A DNA stretch of 42,814 nt from an uncultured Bacteroidia bacterium. Lineage in GTDB: Bacteria; Bacteroidota; Bacteroidia; Bacteroidales; F082. The translations under genes were made by a program, and so were the position numbers. The stretch's first letter is position 1; every line of letters starts with the position of its first letter. The notes under the pieces were generated by a model. That model made no database searches, was not told where the DNA came from, and saw nothing but the letters and a program-made list of their open reading frames with translations. The stretch is from contig CACXXW010000018.1 in the NCBI GenBank assembly GCA_902771635.1, positions 1 to 42,814 of the forward strand, in the 5' to 3' direction. Of the stretch, positions 8,113 to 16,337 are shown piece by piece.

Positions 8113-8847
8113 TCACTTCTTCACGACAAACTTTTCTGTCGTCACCGCGCAACCATTCACAAACAGTTTGCAGAAATAGATACCTTCGTTGAGGTCGGCC
8201 ACCGAGACGGAGAGACGTCCTTGCAAGCCGTTCACCTGTTGGCTCTTCACCTCTTGGCCAAGCAGATTGTAGACCGAGACAGAAGCTCTGTCGCTGGCAT
8301 TGATGCTGTAGTCAAAATTCACTACCGAGGAAGCCGGATTGGGATAAGCTTGACCGAAATGCACGGCAGCGGCCTCGTGCACACCCACGCCCGACCTGGT
8401 GAAAACAACATTGATGGTGATACGATCATTTGGATGATTCTCATCATAGGCGGAATACTTCATCTTCACTTTACCATACACCGTCTCCTCAAATATTACG
8501 TGAAAAGACAGAGCAGCGTTATCTGTGACGCTATTGGAAGGCACCATTACAGGATTAGGGCTGACAAAAACATTGGGACTAAAGCACGTACCCCAGCAAA
8601 AGAGATCCGTGGTGCCCTCAAGGGACTCAACGACTTCCTTTTCGACAAGGACATTCAAGTCGCCCGAAGTGAGATTCCTAATCTGCATGTGTTGGATGAG
8701 TTCTCCATAGCCGTACTCATCGTTGGTGCATTCGACAGTCTCGCCCTCTTCATAGACGTGACCATCCCATTCAAACTGCAACGATTGAGCTGAAACCCAA
8801 CCCATTACAGCTAAAAACATTAAAGTAAAAATAGACCTTTTAATCAT
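8113..8847 (-). CDS. Secreted protein with C-terminal T9SS type A sorting domain
   Basis: The 244-residue protein has a signal peptide (MIKRSIFTLMFLAVMGWVSAQ) and a C-terminal T9SS sorting domain from about residue 168: AYPNPASSVVNFDY, then VSVYNLLGQEV, LNEGIYFCKL and the terminal KFVVKK. Such domains direct passage through the type IX pore and surface attachment or release. The middle (about residues 20-160) has paired cysteines, FCWGTCF, and beta-rich sequence that I do not recognise. The same middle appears in many small Bacteroidales cargo proteins of unknown function. It is divergent from another T9SS cargo gene at 8986. Confidence 0.85.
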   Translation of the reverse strand: MIKRSIFTLMFLAVMGWVSAQSLQFEWDGHVYEEGETVECTNDEYGYGELIQHMQIRNLTSGDLNVLVEKEVVESLEGTTDLFCWGTCFSPNVFVSPNPVMVPSNSVTDNAALSFHVIFEETVYGKVKMKYSAYDENHPNDRITINVVFTRSGVGVHEAAAVHFGQAYPNPASSVVNFDYSINASDRASVSVYNLLGQEVKSQQVNGLQGRLSVSVADLNEGIYFCKLFVNGCAVTTEKFVVKK

Positions 8848-8927
8848 AGTATTATCTTTTTGATATTATCCCTATTAATTTCAACTTGCAAAAATGCATA
8901 TTTTTTCCTGATTACACAACAAAAACA

Positions 8928-8957
8928 TTGCCATTTTTTGAAAAATATCTACTTTTG
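8928..8957 (+). promoter_or_regulatory. Promoter of the Omp28-like T9SS gene
   Basis: TTG at 8928-8930 (-33) and TACTTTTG at 8950-8957 (-7) are separated by 19 nt, matching the Bacteroidota promoter. The start codon follows 28 nt later at 8986. Confidence 0.7.
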
Positions 8958-8985
8958 TGCTGAAAAACATCAAAAAATCACGCTA

Positions 8986-10614
8986 ATGAAAAGGTTTACT
9001 GTCTTTTTGGCATCGCTTATGATGCTGGTTTCCCTGAAAACCAATGCTCAAAACGAGCGTATGTTATTACTTGAAAGCTTCACCAACACTGGCTGTGGCC
9101 CATGTGCAATGTACAATCCAGGCATGGATGCACTTATCGCCAACAATCGCGACAAGGTGGTGGCCATCAAATACCATGTAAGCTGGCCATCGGGTGCCGA
9201 TCCGATGTATTTACACAACACGGGTGATAATGGTTCCCGCGTCAGTTATTATAGTGTCAATAGTGTGCCTCACGTTGTCGTCGATGGCAACCGCTTTTCA
9301 GGCAATTCTGGCAACATCACCCAAAGTATCATCGATCAGCTTTCTGTCATCGAATCACCTATGGAGTTGCACCTTTCATGGGAATTGAACGAGGCGCAAG
9401 ATGCCATCACCGTTCATGTGATGGGCCGTGCCTCAACCGACATCGCAGGCAGCCTAAAGCTTTACGTTGGGGTTATCGAGAAAGAGATACACTTCACTTC
9501 TGCCCCCGGCCCCAATGGCGAAAAAGACTTCTATGACGTGATGAAGAAGCTCCTGCCTAACTCATCAGGCCAATCTCTTGGCAGTTTGGAAGCCAATGGT
9601 TACTTTGCCTACACTTTTACATGGGAGTTGGCCAACATCTACAACATGGACCAGCTGGATGCCATCGCTTGGGTGCAAAACTCAAACACGAAGGAAGTGT
9701 ATCAAGCCTGCAAGTCGAGCTCCAGTCCCAATCCTTTCTATGCCAACGAGGCTGCCGTGAGCGACATCACAGATGTCAAAAAGATGAACTGTAGCGGTGT
9801 TGCTGAGCCAACAGTTTTGCTGACCAACTACGGCAGCAACACCATGACCTCTGCCGAGTTGGAAGTACTTGTCAACGGAGAGACCCTGAAGACCATCGGC
9901 TGGACAGGCAACTTGTCTACCTTCGGTTCCGAAACCATAGAATTGGGCGAAGTGGAATTCCCAGTCGAAGAAGAAAACACGCTTGAGGTTAAGATAAAAA
10001 GCGTCAACAACGGGCAAGACGAAGCCCCCGAAGATGACGTAGCCTCCTTCTCCTTCCAACAAGCCTACCAAGCAGTTGGTAAGATTATCAAGGTCAACAT
10101 CCGCACCGACAGCAACCCACAGGAAACCACATGGAAAGTCACCAAACTCTCGACTGGTGAGGTGATTCAAGAAGGCGGCCCTTACGCAGAGCCCAACACC
10201 ATGTATGTTGACACTATTGTCATTACTGCCGACGGATGTTACGACTTTACTATCTACGACGCTGGCGGCGACGGACTGACAGGCTCTTCTGTCTATGGTC
10301 TAAGAGCCGGATCATCAACTATGTTCTCGGGTAGCCGCTTCGGCTACAGCGAGAGCACCGAGTTCTCCTACGAGGTAACTGCCGATGTGAAAGAGAATCT
10401 CAGTCAAAACACTAACATCTACCCCAATCCTACATCAGGCCTGGTCAACATCATCAGCGAAGGCGAACAAAGCGTCACCATATTTAACATGGTCGGCCAA
10501 CGCGTTTTCGAAGGTTGTTGCAACGGCGAGATGCAAATTGACATGAAGCGTTTTGGTGCTGGCATCTACGCAGTCAAAGTAGGTAACGAGACACAGAGAG
10601 TTGTGGTGAAGTGA
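8986..10614 (+). CDS. Omp28-like thioredoxin-fold protein with T9SS sorting domain
   Basis: The start at 8986 (MKRFTVFLASLMMLVSLKTNAQ) gives a signal peptide and follows a good promoter; the frame is open further upstream but without support. The N-terminal domain has ERMLLLESFTNTGCGPCAMY, a thioredoxin-like CxxC motif as in Omp28-family proteins, then VPHVVVDGN, the family's cis-proline segment. A beta-sandwich region follows, then a repeat module found in many Bacteroidota exoproteins (CYDFTIYDAGGDGLTG). The C-terminus (IYPNPTSGLVNI, VTIFNMVGQRVF, GAGIYAVKV, RVVVK) is a type A T9SS sorting domain. It is 543 residues. The role may be disulfide or redox work at the cell surface, an inference. 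The stop overlaps the birA start. Confidence 0.88.
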   Translation: MKRFTVFLASLMMLVSLKTNAQNERMLLLESFTNTGCGPCAMYNPGMDALIANNRDKVVAIKYHVSWPSGADPMYLHNTGDNGSRVSYYSVNSVPHVVVDGNRFSGNSGNITQSIIDQLSVIESPMELHLSWELNEAQDAITVHVMGRASTDIAGSLKLYVGVIEKEIHFTSAPGPNGEKDFYDVMKKLLPNSSGQSLGSLEANGYFAYTFTWELANIYNMDQLDAIAWVQNSNTKEVYQACKSSSSPNPFYANEAAVSDITDVKKMNCSGVAEPTVLLTNYGSNTMTSAELEVLVNGETLKTIGWTGNLSTFGSETIELGEVEFPVEEENTLEVKIKSVNNGQDEAPEDDVASFSFQQAYQAVGKIIKVNIRTDSNPQETTWKVTKLSTGEVIQEGGPYAEPNTMYVDTIVITADGCYDFTIYDAGGDGLTGSSVYGLRAGSSTMFSGSRFGYSESTEFSYEVTADVKENLSQNTNIYPNPTSGLVNIISEGEQSVTIFNMVGQRVFEGCCNGEMQIDMKRFGAGIYAVKVGNETQRVVVK

Positions 10615-11345
10615 TGCTCAAATACATCCATTTAGAGCAGATTGACTCCACCAATGCCTACCTGCAACGCCTGCAGTCGGAGTGCGACATCCGCAACTGG
10701 GTGGTCAGTGCCGACATGCAGACCGCGGGCAAAGGCATGGGTAGCAACAGCTGGGAAAGTGAGGTTGGAAAGAACCTCACTTTCTCTTTAGCCTTAGATG
10801 TGAGTTTTTTGCCTGCCGAAAAGCAGTTTCTGCTTTCCGAGGCAGTGCCATTGGGCATTGTCGAGGTGTTAGACAAATTGTTACCAGTCGAGAAACTCAG
10901 CATCAAATGGCCTAACGACATCTATTACGGAAACCGCAAACTAGCCGGTATTCTCATCAACAGCACGATAAAGGCCAACATGATGGATATTTCCATCATA
11001 GGTATTGGACTCAATGTCAACCAAATGCAATTTCAAGATTGGCCGACGCATCCAGTTTCGCTGAAATTGATTACGGGAAAAGACTTTGAATTGCAGCCGT
11101 TTTTAGAGCAAATTGCAGAACATATTATTATAAAGGTGGAGCAACTGAAAGCCGACCCGACAACCATTGAACAGGACTATTTGAAAAGGTTATTCCGTTA
11201 CCGCACTTGGGCGGATTATGAAGTCGGTGGAAAGTTTTTGCGGCTGTTGATGACGGGTATAGACCCGTTTGGACGGCTGCAACTTGTTGATGAGCAACAA
11301 ACTTTCTACACATTTGATATTAAAGAGATAAAGTTTGTGCTGTAA
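10614..11345 (+). CDS. birA: Biotin--[acetyl-CoA-carboxylase] ligase
   Basis: The enzyme activates biotin as biotinyl-AMP and attaches it to the carboxyl carrier protein. Visible motifs are IDSTNAYLQRL at the start, TAGKGMGSNSWESEVGKN (the biotinyl-AMP binding loop), KWPNDIYYGNRKLAGILIN with the catalytic-site lysines, and IGIGLNVNQ. It is a 243-residue group I enzyme with no N-terminal helix-turn-helix, so it should not act as a repressor. The ATG at 10614 shares its first base with the preceding TGA stop (TGATG); a GTG at 10611 is also in frame. It is therefore probably co-transcribed with, and coupled to, the T9SS cargo gene, although the functions are unrelated. Confidence 0.95.
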   Translation: MLKYIHLEQIDSTNAYLQRLQSECDIRNWVVSADMQTAGKGMGSNSWESEVGKNLTFSLALDVSFLPAEKQFLLSEAVPLGIVEVLDKLLPVEKLSIKWPNDIYYGNRKLAGILINSTIKANMMDISIIGIGLNVNQMQFQDWPTHPVSLKLITGKDFELQPFLEQIAEHIIIKVEQLKADPTTIEQDYLKRLFRYRTWADYEVGGKFLRLLMTGIDPFGRLQLVDEQQTFYTFDIKEIKFVL

Positions 11346-11385
11346 ATAATTTATTCTAAAGAATACATAACCAAAATAAAACAAT

Positions 11386-11413
11386 AAAAGCCGGCAGCAA
11401 TGTCGGCTTTTTT
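11386..11413. terminator. Bidirectional terminator between birA and pyrE
   Basis: An 11-bp stem (11386-11396 with 11401-11411) is closed by a GCAA tetraloop and followed by a T-run on the plus strand. The left flank is A-rich, so it can also serve pyrE on the minus strand. Confidence 0.9.
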
Positions 11414-11444
11414 ATTTATTCAAGATTATGTCAGATTTGTTTCC

Positions 11445-12092
11445 TTAACTCCACCTGTCGCTCCAAGCCTGCTGGTCTTGGCGCCATTCCTTTAAGGACT
11501 GCACATCCTCTTCGGTGACATATTTCTCTTCCACTGCTTTGTGAATCAAGGTCTCGTAGTTCGACAAAGTAACTAGCTGGCAGTTCTTATCTTCGAAGTT
11601 CTTCTTGGCGAGTTCCATCTGGTAAGTGAAGATGGCCACCATGCCCTTCACCTCAGCACCTACCTCACGCAAGGCATCAACGGCCAAGAGGCTCGACTTG
11701 CCTGTGGAGACCAAGTCCTCAATGACCACCACCGACTGACCCGCGTTGATGACACCCTCAATCTGGTTCTGCATGCCGTGCGACTTTTTCTCGGAGCGCA
11801 CATACACGAACGGCAGACCCAGTTCTTGAGCCACCAAGGCACCTTGGGCAATACCGCCTGTGGCCACACCAGCAATCACATCCGGTTTGCCGTAGTTTTG
11901 CATGATTTTTTCCACAAACTGCTGGCGGATAAAGGTCCTCACAGCAGGATAAGAGAGTGTGACGCGATTGTCGCAATAAATGGGACTTTTCAGTCCAGAC
12001 GCCCAAGTGAACGGGGCTTGAGGGCTGAGTTTCACGGCCCTAATCTGCAACAGATGCAAGGCCAAAGTCAATGCTGAGTCATCGTATTTCAT
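11445..12092 (-). CDS. pyrE: Orotate phosphoribosyltransferase
   Basis: PyrE joins orotate to PRPP to make OMP in pyrimidine synthesis, in the cytosol. The PRPP-binding motif is VVVIEDLVSTGKSS, and the N-terminal part has FTWASGLKSPIYCDNR, the orotate-binding loop typical of this enzyme. The catalytic flexible loop carries lysines in VRSEKKSHG. The length, 215 residues, is usual. It is convergent with birA and divergent from the Nudix gene. pyrH, another pyrimidine gene, lies 8 kb away but is not in the same unit. Confidence 0.97.
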   Translation of the reverse strand: MKYDDSALTLALHLLQIRAVKLSPQAPFTWASGLKSPIYCDNRVTLSYPAVRTFIRQQFVEKIMQNYGKPDVIAGVATGGIAQGALVAQELGLPFVYVRSEKKSHGMQNQIEGVINAGQSVVVIEDLVSTGKSSLLAVDALREVGAEVKGMVAIFTYQMELAKKNFEDKNCQLVTLSNYETLIHKAVEEKYVTEEDVQSLKEWRQDQQAWSDRWS

Positions 12093-12103
12093 GGTTGTTG
12101 AAC

Positions 12104-12130
12104 TTTGTCGGAACTAATTTTGTATCTTTG
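12104..12130 (+). promoter_or_regulatory. Promoter of the Nudix hydrolase gene
   Basis: TATCTTTG at 12123-12130 is a perfect -7 box; a second overlapping candidate, TAATTTTG, lies at 12115-12122. TTTG at 12104-12107 may serve as -33 with a short 15-nt spacer. ATG follows at 12160. Confidence 0.6.
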
Positions 12131-12159
12131 TCGCTTGAAAAGCGATAAACAGACTGCAA

Positions 12160-12786
12160 ATGTACAAGATTTTTCATGAAAACAAAGCCCTGTTTTTTCC
12201 AAAAATCGAGGGCAATTCTTTAAAACTCGACGCAACGCTCCAAGAATCTGACAGATACGATGCCGAACTGTTGTGCGAATTTTTACCCGAATGGCTTGAT
12301 GACCGTGATCCAGGCGACACTTTCATCCATGAAGTGGGTGAAAATGCCGTGGCCGCAGCCTTGAAAGAGACCTTCAAGATGGCTCCTGCGGCGGGTGGTA
12401 TGGTGGTCGTTGATGGCAAATTCGTCAGCATCGTGCGCAAAGGCATCCCCGACTTGCCCAAGGGACATATAGAAAAAGGTGAAACCCCAGAAGTTGCCGC
12501 ATTGCGTGAAGTAGAGGAAGAAACAGGTATCGGCAAATTGCGCATCGTCAAGGAGTTGCCCTCCACTTGGCATTGCTATCTCGAACATGAAGTCTGGACG
12601 CTGAAGCGTACCTATTGGTACCTGATGGAAAGCGAAGAGACCATCCAACCCAAGCCACAAACCGAGGAAGGCATCACCGAGATAAAACTGATTGGAAATG
12701 AAGAGATTGAAGGGTTTTTGAAAAACACTTTCCGTTCAACAAGTGAAATATTAGGCGAAGATTTGCGTCATGTCGTGACGAAATGA
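12160..12786 (+). CDS. Nudix hydrolase
   Basis: The Nudix box is complete at about residues 101-124: GHIEKGETPEVAALREVEEE followed by TGI, matching Gx5Ex7REUxEExGU. Nudix enzymes hydrolyse nucleoside diphosphates linked to another group. The substrate cannot be told here. An N-terminal region of about 75 residues precedes the Nudix fold (GGMVVVDGKFVSIVRKGIPD begins the fold), as in a group of Bacteroidota Nudix proteins of unknown substrate. The length is 208 residues and no signal peptide is present. It is followed by coaD, but a separate promoter overlaps its 3' end. Confidence 0.9.
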   Translation: MYKIFHENKALFFPKIEGNSLKLDATLQESDRYDAELLCEFLPEWLDDRDPGDTFIHEVGENAVAAALKETFKMAPAAGGMVVVDGKFVSIVRKGIPDLPKGHIEKGETPEVAALREVEEETGIGKLRIVKELPSTWHCYLEHEVWTLKRTYWYLMESEETIQPKPQTEEGITEIKLIGNEEIEGFLKNTFRSTSEILGEDLRHVVTK

Positions 12787-12794
12787 TACTTTTG
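12762..12794 (+). promoter_or_regulatory. Promoter of coaD
   Basis: TTTG at 12762-12765 and TACTTTTG at 12787-12794 are spaced by 21 nt. The -33 element lies inside the 3' end of the Nudix gene. The predicted leader before coaD is about 115 nt long and contains a GC-rich hairpin. Confidence 0.65.
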
Positions 12795-12854
12795 CAGCCT
12801 GAAAAGAAACACGAGTCTACGAGACTTCAGGGCGCGAGTTTTTAATCCCCCCAC

Positions 12855-12870
12855 CCCCCTTTCAAGGGGG
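12855..12870. repeat. C-run/G-run hairpin in the coaD leader
   Basis: A 7-bp inverted repeat, CCCCCTT and AAGGGGG, sits within a longer C-rich then G-rich stretch (12847-12876). As part of the coaD leader it would fold in RNA. It resembles a common intergenic repeat rather than a known riboswitch. Confidence 0.5.
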
Positions 12871-12915
12871 AGGAGGTCACGCGTCCAGAACTCTCGAAGT
12901 CAAAAAGAACAACCA

Positions 12916-13386
12916 ATGAAAAGAATAGCCGTATTCCCCGGTTCCTTCGACCCCATCACCTTGGGTCACCGTTCCATCGTTTTAAGAGCCCTCCCCATGT
13001 TCGACGAAATCTATGTCGCCGTCGGCATCAACATGGAAAAACGTTCCACCTTTGAGCTGCAAGACCGCATCGCCTGGTGCAAGGCCGTCTTCGCCGACTA
13101 CCCCAATGTGAAAGTGGAAAGCTACGAAGGCCTCACCGCCGACTTCTGCAAGAAGGTGGGTGCCAACACCATCATCCGCGGTCTGCGCTGCGGGAGTGAC
13201 TTCGAATACGAGAACATGATTGGGCACGCCAACAAGCGCCTGCATCCCGAGTTGGAAACCATCTTCCTCCTCACCGAAAGCGAACTGGTGGGCGTTTCAT
13301 CAAGCGTCGTCCGCGACATCTACAAGAACGGTGGCGACACCTCCAAGTTCTTGCCTGCCGAGGTGAAGTTGCCTGAAAAGCAATAA
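12916..13386 (+). CDS. coaD: Pantetheine-phosphate adenylyltransferase
   Basis: CoaD transfers AMP from ATP to 4'-phosphopantetheine, the penultimate step of coenzyme A synthesis. Motifs are FPGSFDPITLGH (the T/HxGH nucleotide-binding site), IIRGLRCGSDFEYE and VSSSVVRD (the ISSTxVR-type motif). The 156-residue length is normal. It has its own promoter and precedes the thioredoxin-fold protein by 26 nt, so the two may share a transcript. Confidence 0.97.
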   Translation: MKRIAVFPGSFDPITLGHRSIVLRALPMFDEIYVAVGINMEKRSTFELQDRIAWCKAVFADYPNVKVESYEGLTADFCKKVGANTIIRGLRCGSDFEYENMIGHANKRLHPELETIFLLTESELVGVSSSVVRDIYKNGGDTSKFLPAEVKLPEKQ

Positions 13387-13412
13387 TTCCGCCTGTTTTT
13401 CGTTTTCAACGC

Positions 13413-14783
13413 ATGAAACGAAGGATTGCTACACTTTTTTTTGCCTTGCTTTTCCTCTCGGTAAGCGCTCAGAATGTGACCATTACCGGCCGATGCAACA
13501 AAACTTATACCTTAATCAGGCTCTTCGCCTACGAAGACCTGGTCAACGAGACTAGCACTTTGCTTGACCAAGGCCAGACCGATGACAAAGGTCATTTCAT
13601 CCTCGAAGGCAGCGTGAAACAAATCATGCCAGCACGGGTTTTTGTCGGACTCGAATCTGTCGACCTCATCCTCTCCCCTAACTCCACCTACGATATTGAA
13701 ATCATCGTGCCCGAGAAGAAGGATGATGTCTCCTATTTCGAAAAGGAACTGCCGACCATCCGGGTGAAGCGTGCCACCGACAAAGGCATTTATCGGCAGA
13801 TCGTCTATTCCGAGGAAATCATCAACAGCTATATGACCGAGCATTTCAACCAGATTTACCGTGGGCGGCAGCTGCGCTACATCGACTCCATCCAGAACAC
13901 CATCAACAAGGAGTTGCCCGACATCAAGTCTGACTATGTGAAAAACCACAACCGCTACAAAATAGCCGCTATTCGCTTGGGAATCAGCACTGATGGTGGC
14001 AAGAAAATCATCAAGGATTATTATGACGGGCAGTCTGTGCTCTATACTCAAAGTGCTTACATCGACCTTTTCAAGGAACTGTTTGACGGCTATTTCAACA
14101 GTGCAGCCTATGATAACCACGCGCTGAACGAGGCCTTCGACAAAGGGCCTGCAGCCTTCAAGAAATACCTTGACACCGACCCTTTCATGGCGAAGAACCC
14201 GCAACTTGCCGAGTTGATTGCCATCTATAATTTGCAGAAACTCTGCTATGGAGACCGTGGCACCAGCCGTCTGGTCAAAGACCACCTCAACCACATCAAG
14301 AGCCAGACAAAATATGCCGAACATAAGACCATCATCGGCGATTTCTTCACGAAATACGAACGTCTTGCCCCTGGCACTGCCGCTCCCGAGTTCACCTTAC
14401 AAGACCGCGATGGCAAGGATGTCAGCCTATCTGACTTTAAAGACGACTTGGTGCTGTTGCAGTTTGTTGACGGCATGTCGCCTGTCAGCGAGCATCAGTT
14501 TTCGGAGTTAAGAAGTCTGCACAACCAGTGGCGCGACTCCGTGCAGATCATTACCATTGCCACGCACGACAAGATGGAGTTTTTCATGAAGCAGTTCACG
14601 GAGAAGAAACAAGACTGGCCCCTCCTCGACCTCGGCGACCAAATTCTCCTTTTGGAGGATTACAATGTCCGTACTTTCCCCGAATATATCCTCATCAAAC
14701 GCAACAACAAGATTGGCGAGGCGCCGGCACCGAGTCCAGAGCGGTATTTGGAGGAAAGGGTGAGAAGATTGTATGGGAAATAA
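13413..14783 (+). CDS. Exported TlpA/AhpC-like thioredoxin-fold protein lacking the CxxC motif
   Basis: The protein begins with a signal peptide (MKRRIATLFFALLFLSVSAQ). A beta-rich N-terminal part follows (VTITGRCNKTYTLIRLFAYE), then a helical middle, then a TlpA-like thioredoxin domain from about residue 315 (PGTAAPEFTLQDRDGKDVSL, DFKDDLVLLQFVD). Bacteroidota have many such DUF4369/TlpA proteins, normally with WCxPC. Here the site reads FVDGMSPVSEHQF, with no cysteine, so a thiol-disulfide reaction is not possible in the usual way. The terminal FPEYILIKRNNKIGEAPAP keeps the fold's cis-proline segment. It is 456 residues, probably periplasmic, and follows coaD closely. Confidence 0.8.
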   Translation: MKRRIATLFFALLFLSVSAQNVTITGRCNKTYTLIRLFAYEDLVNETSTLLDQGQTDDKGHFILEGSVKQIMPARVFVGLESVDLILSPNSTYDIEIIVPEKKDDVSYFEKELPTIRVKRATDKGIYRQIVYSEEIINSYMTEHFNQIYRGRQLRYIDSIQNTINKELPDIKSDYVKNHNRYKIAAIRLGISTDGGKKIIKDYYDGQSVLYTQSAYIDLFKELFDGYFNSAAYDNHALNEAFDKGPAAFKKYLDTDPFMAKNPQLAELIAIYNLQKLCYGDRGTSRLVKDHLNHIKSQTKYAEHKTIIGDFFTKYERLAPGTAAPEFTLQDRDGKDVSLSDFKDDLVLLQFVDGMSPVSEHQFSELRSLHNQWRDSVQIITIATHDKMEFFMKQFTEKKQDWPLLDLGDQILLLEDYNVRTFPEYILIKRNNKIGEAPAPSPERYLEERVRRLYGK

Positions 14784-14787
14784 TAAC

Positions 14788-14901
14788 GGAAAAAGTCCCT
14801 TTTTCACCCCTTAAAATTATGGAATAATTCCCTTTTTTTGGCTAAAATTTTCGGAAAAAGTCCCTTTTTTAACACAATTTTTTCGGAAAAAGTCCCTTTT
14901 T
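14788..14901 (+). repeat. Four direct repeats with 32-33 bp period upstream of the ATPase gene
   Basis: GGAAAAAGTCCCTTTTT occurs at 14788, 14853 and 14885, with a variant GGAATAATTCCCTTTTT at 14821. Start-to-start spacing is 33, 32 and 32 bp. Parts of the spacers are also alike (AAAATTTTC-type), so the array may be a degenerate 32-bp tandem repeat. The last copy ends at the -33 element of the next promoter. Confidence 0.85.
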
Positions 14902-14902
14902 G

Positions 14903-14933
14903 TTGCAGGAATAAATTGATTTATATATTTTTG
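14903..14933 (+). promoter_or_regulatory. Promoter of the AAA/DUF4143 ATPase gene
   Basis: TTG at 14903-14905 and TATTTTTG at 14926-14933 are 20 nt apart. The repeat array abuts the -33 element, so proteins bound to it could control this promoter. Confidence 0.65.
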
Positions 14934-14950
14934 CAGCAAAATAACAAATA

Positions 14951-16327
14951 ATGCTGTACAGAAAGTTCGAAAAACGCATTGAAGAGTTCTTTCGCAAGGA
15001 GCCAAACAAGATTCTTTTGGTGAACGGTGCCCGACAGATTGGCAAGTCGTATCTCATCCGATATGTCGGCCAAAAACTATTCAAGAACTACATTGAAATC
15101 AACCTCAAAGAAGACAAAGAAAGCGTGGGGATTTTTGCCAACGTAAAAAGCACCAATGATTTTTACATTCAGTTGGGGGCTATTGCTGGTAACCGTCTCG
15201 GCACAAAGGAAAACACTTTGGTCTTTTTGGACGAGATTCAGAGTTATCCCCATTTGATGACGATGTTGAAGTTTTTGAACCAAGAGGAGCGATACACCTA
15301 CGTGGCCAGTGGTTCGCAATTGGGTGTAGCCTTATCGGAGACCGCATCAGTTCCTATCGGAAGTGTCGAGATTGAAGAGATGTATCCACTTGACTTCGAA
15401 GAATTTCTATTGGCCATGGGTTGTGGACAAGAAACCATCGAGAGCATAAGGGAAAAGTTCCATGCAGGTGAGGCGTTGAACGAATCCTTGCACAATTATA
15501 TGATGCAGCAGTTCAAAACCTACCTGTTGGTGGGAGGATTGCCTGAAGCCATCAACAAATTCTTGGAAAACAGGAACCTGGCTCATGTGAGAAAGGTGCA
15601 TCGCAACATCCATAATCTATATAGAATCGACGCCTCACAATACGACACGGAGAAGAAGTTGCTTATCCGAAAGATTTACGACATGATCCCGTCCAACATG
15701 GAGAACAAGAAAAAGCGGATCATTGTGAAGCATGTAGAAGACACCAAAAGCCACAAGCAGTTCAGCGATTATGCCAACGAGTTTGAGTACCTGACCAATT
15801 CCGGCATTGCCCTCGGGGTGCAAGCCGTCAGCAATCCCAGATTTCCATTGTTGGAATCGGAAAGCAAAAACTTGCTCAAGCTATACATAAATGATGTAGG
15901 CCTGCTGACGAGCATCTTATACGGCCTCAACATCAATGCCGTACTACGAGACGAGCGGAGCATCAACCTTGGCTCGGTGTATGAGACCGTGGTGGCGCAG
16001 GAACTTCACGCCCACGGCTTTGCGCTGCATTATTACGACAATAAGCAAAAAGGCGAAGTGGACTATCTGATTGACGATTACGACCACTTGACCGTGCTGC
16101 CTATTGAAGTGAAGTCGGGAAAGAACTACACCGTGCATAGTGCCTTAAACAATTTCATGAGCACGCCCGACTACCATATCAAAAAAGCCGTGGTGTTAAA
16201 TAACGAAAGAGAAATCTCAGTAAAGAATGGAATTACCTATTTGCCTGTGTATTATTGTATGTTCTATCAGCGGGATTTTGTGCAGGATGAAGGGGAGTTG
16301 GTGATTCCGGAGGTTATATTGCCATAA
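14951..16327 (+). CDS. ATP-binding protein, AAA_14 with C-terminal DUF4143
   Basis: The 458-residue protein has a Walker A motif in NGARQIGKSYLI (about residues 25-36), a Walker B motif LVFLDEIQ (about residue 90) and an ASGSQLGVALSE sensor segment. The C-terminal half matches DUF4143, and it ends with a PD-(D/E)xK-like pattern: GEVDYLIDDYD then VLPIEVKSGKN. These families are common in Bacteroidota and archaea, often in many divergent copies, and their function is not established; some resemble mobile or defence-linked ATPases. There is no signal peptide. It is flanked by repeat arrays on both sides (14788-14901 and 16338-16430) and has its own promoter, so it looks like a self-contained cassette between housekeeping genes. 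Confidence 0.9.
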   Translation: MLYRKFEKRIEEFFRKEPNKILLVNGARQIGKSYLIRYVGQKLFKNYIEINLKEDKESVGIFANVKSTNDFYIQLGAIAGNRLGTKENTLVFLDEIQSYPHLMTMLKFLNQEERYTYVASGSQLGVALSETASVPIGSVEIEEMYPLDFEEFLLAMGCGQETIESIREKFHAGEALNESLHNYMMQQFKTYLLVGGLPEAINKFLENRNLAHVRKVHRNIHNLYRIDASQYDTEKKLLIRKIYDMIPSNMENKKKRIIVKHVEDTKSHKQFSDYANEFEYLTNSGIALGVQAVSNPRFPLLESESKNLLKLYINDVGLLTSILYGLNINAVLRDERSINLGSVYETVVAQELHAHGFALHYYDNKQKGEVDYLIDDYDHLTVLPIEVKSGKNYTVHSALNNFMSTPDYHIKKAVVLNNEREISVKNGITYLPVYYCMFYQRDFVQDEGELVIPEVILP

Positions 16328-16337
16328 AACGACTTTT

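Noticed and set aside
14788-14901. CRISPR array
   Set aside because: The repeats are about 17 bp with 15-bp spacers that resemble each other, one copy is degenerate, and no cas gene is near.
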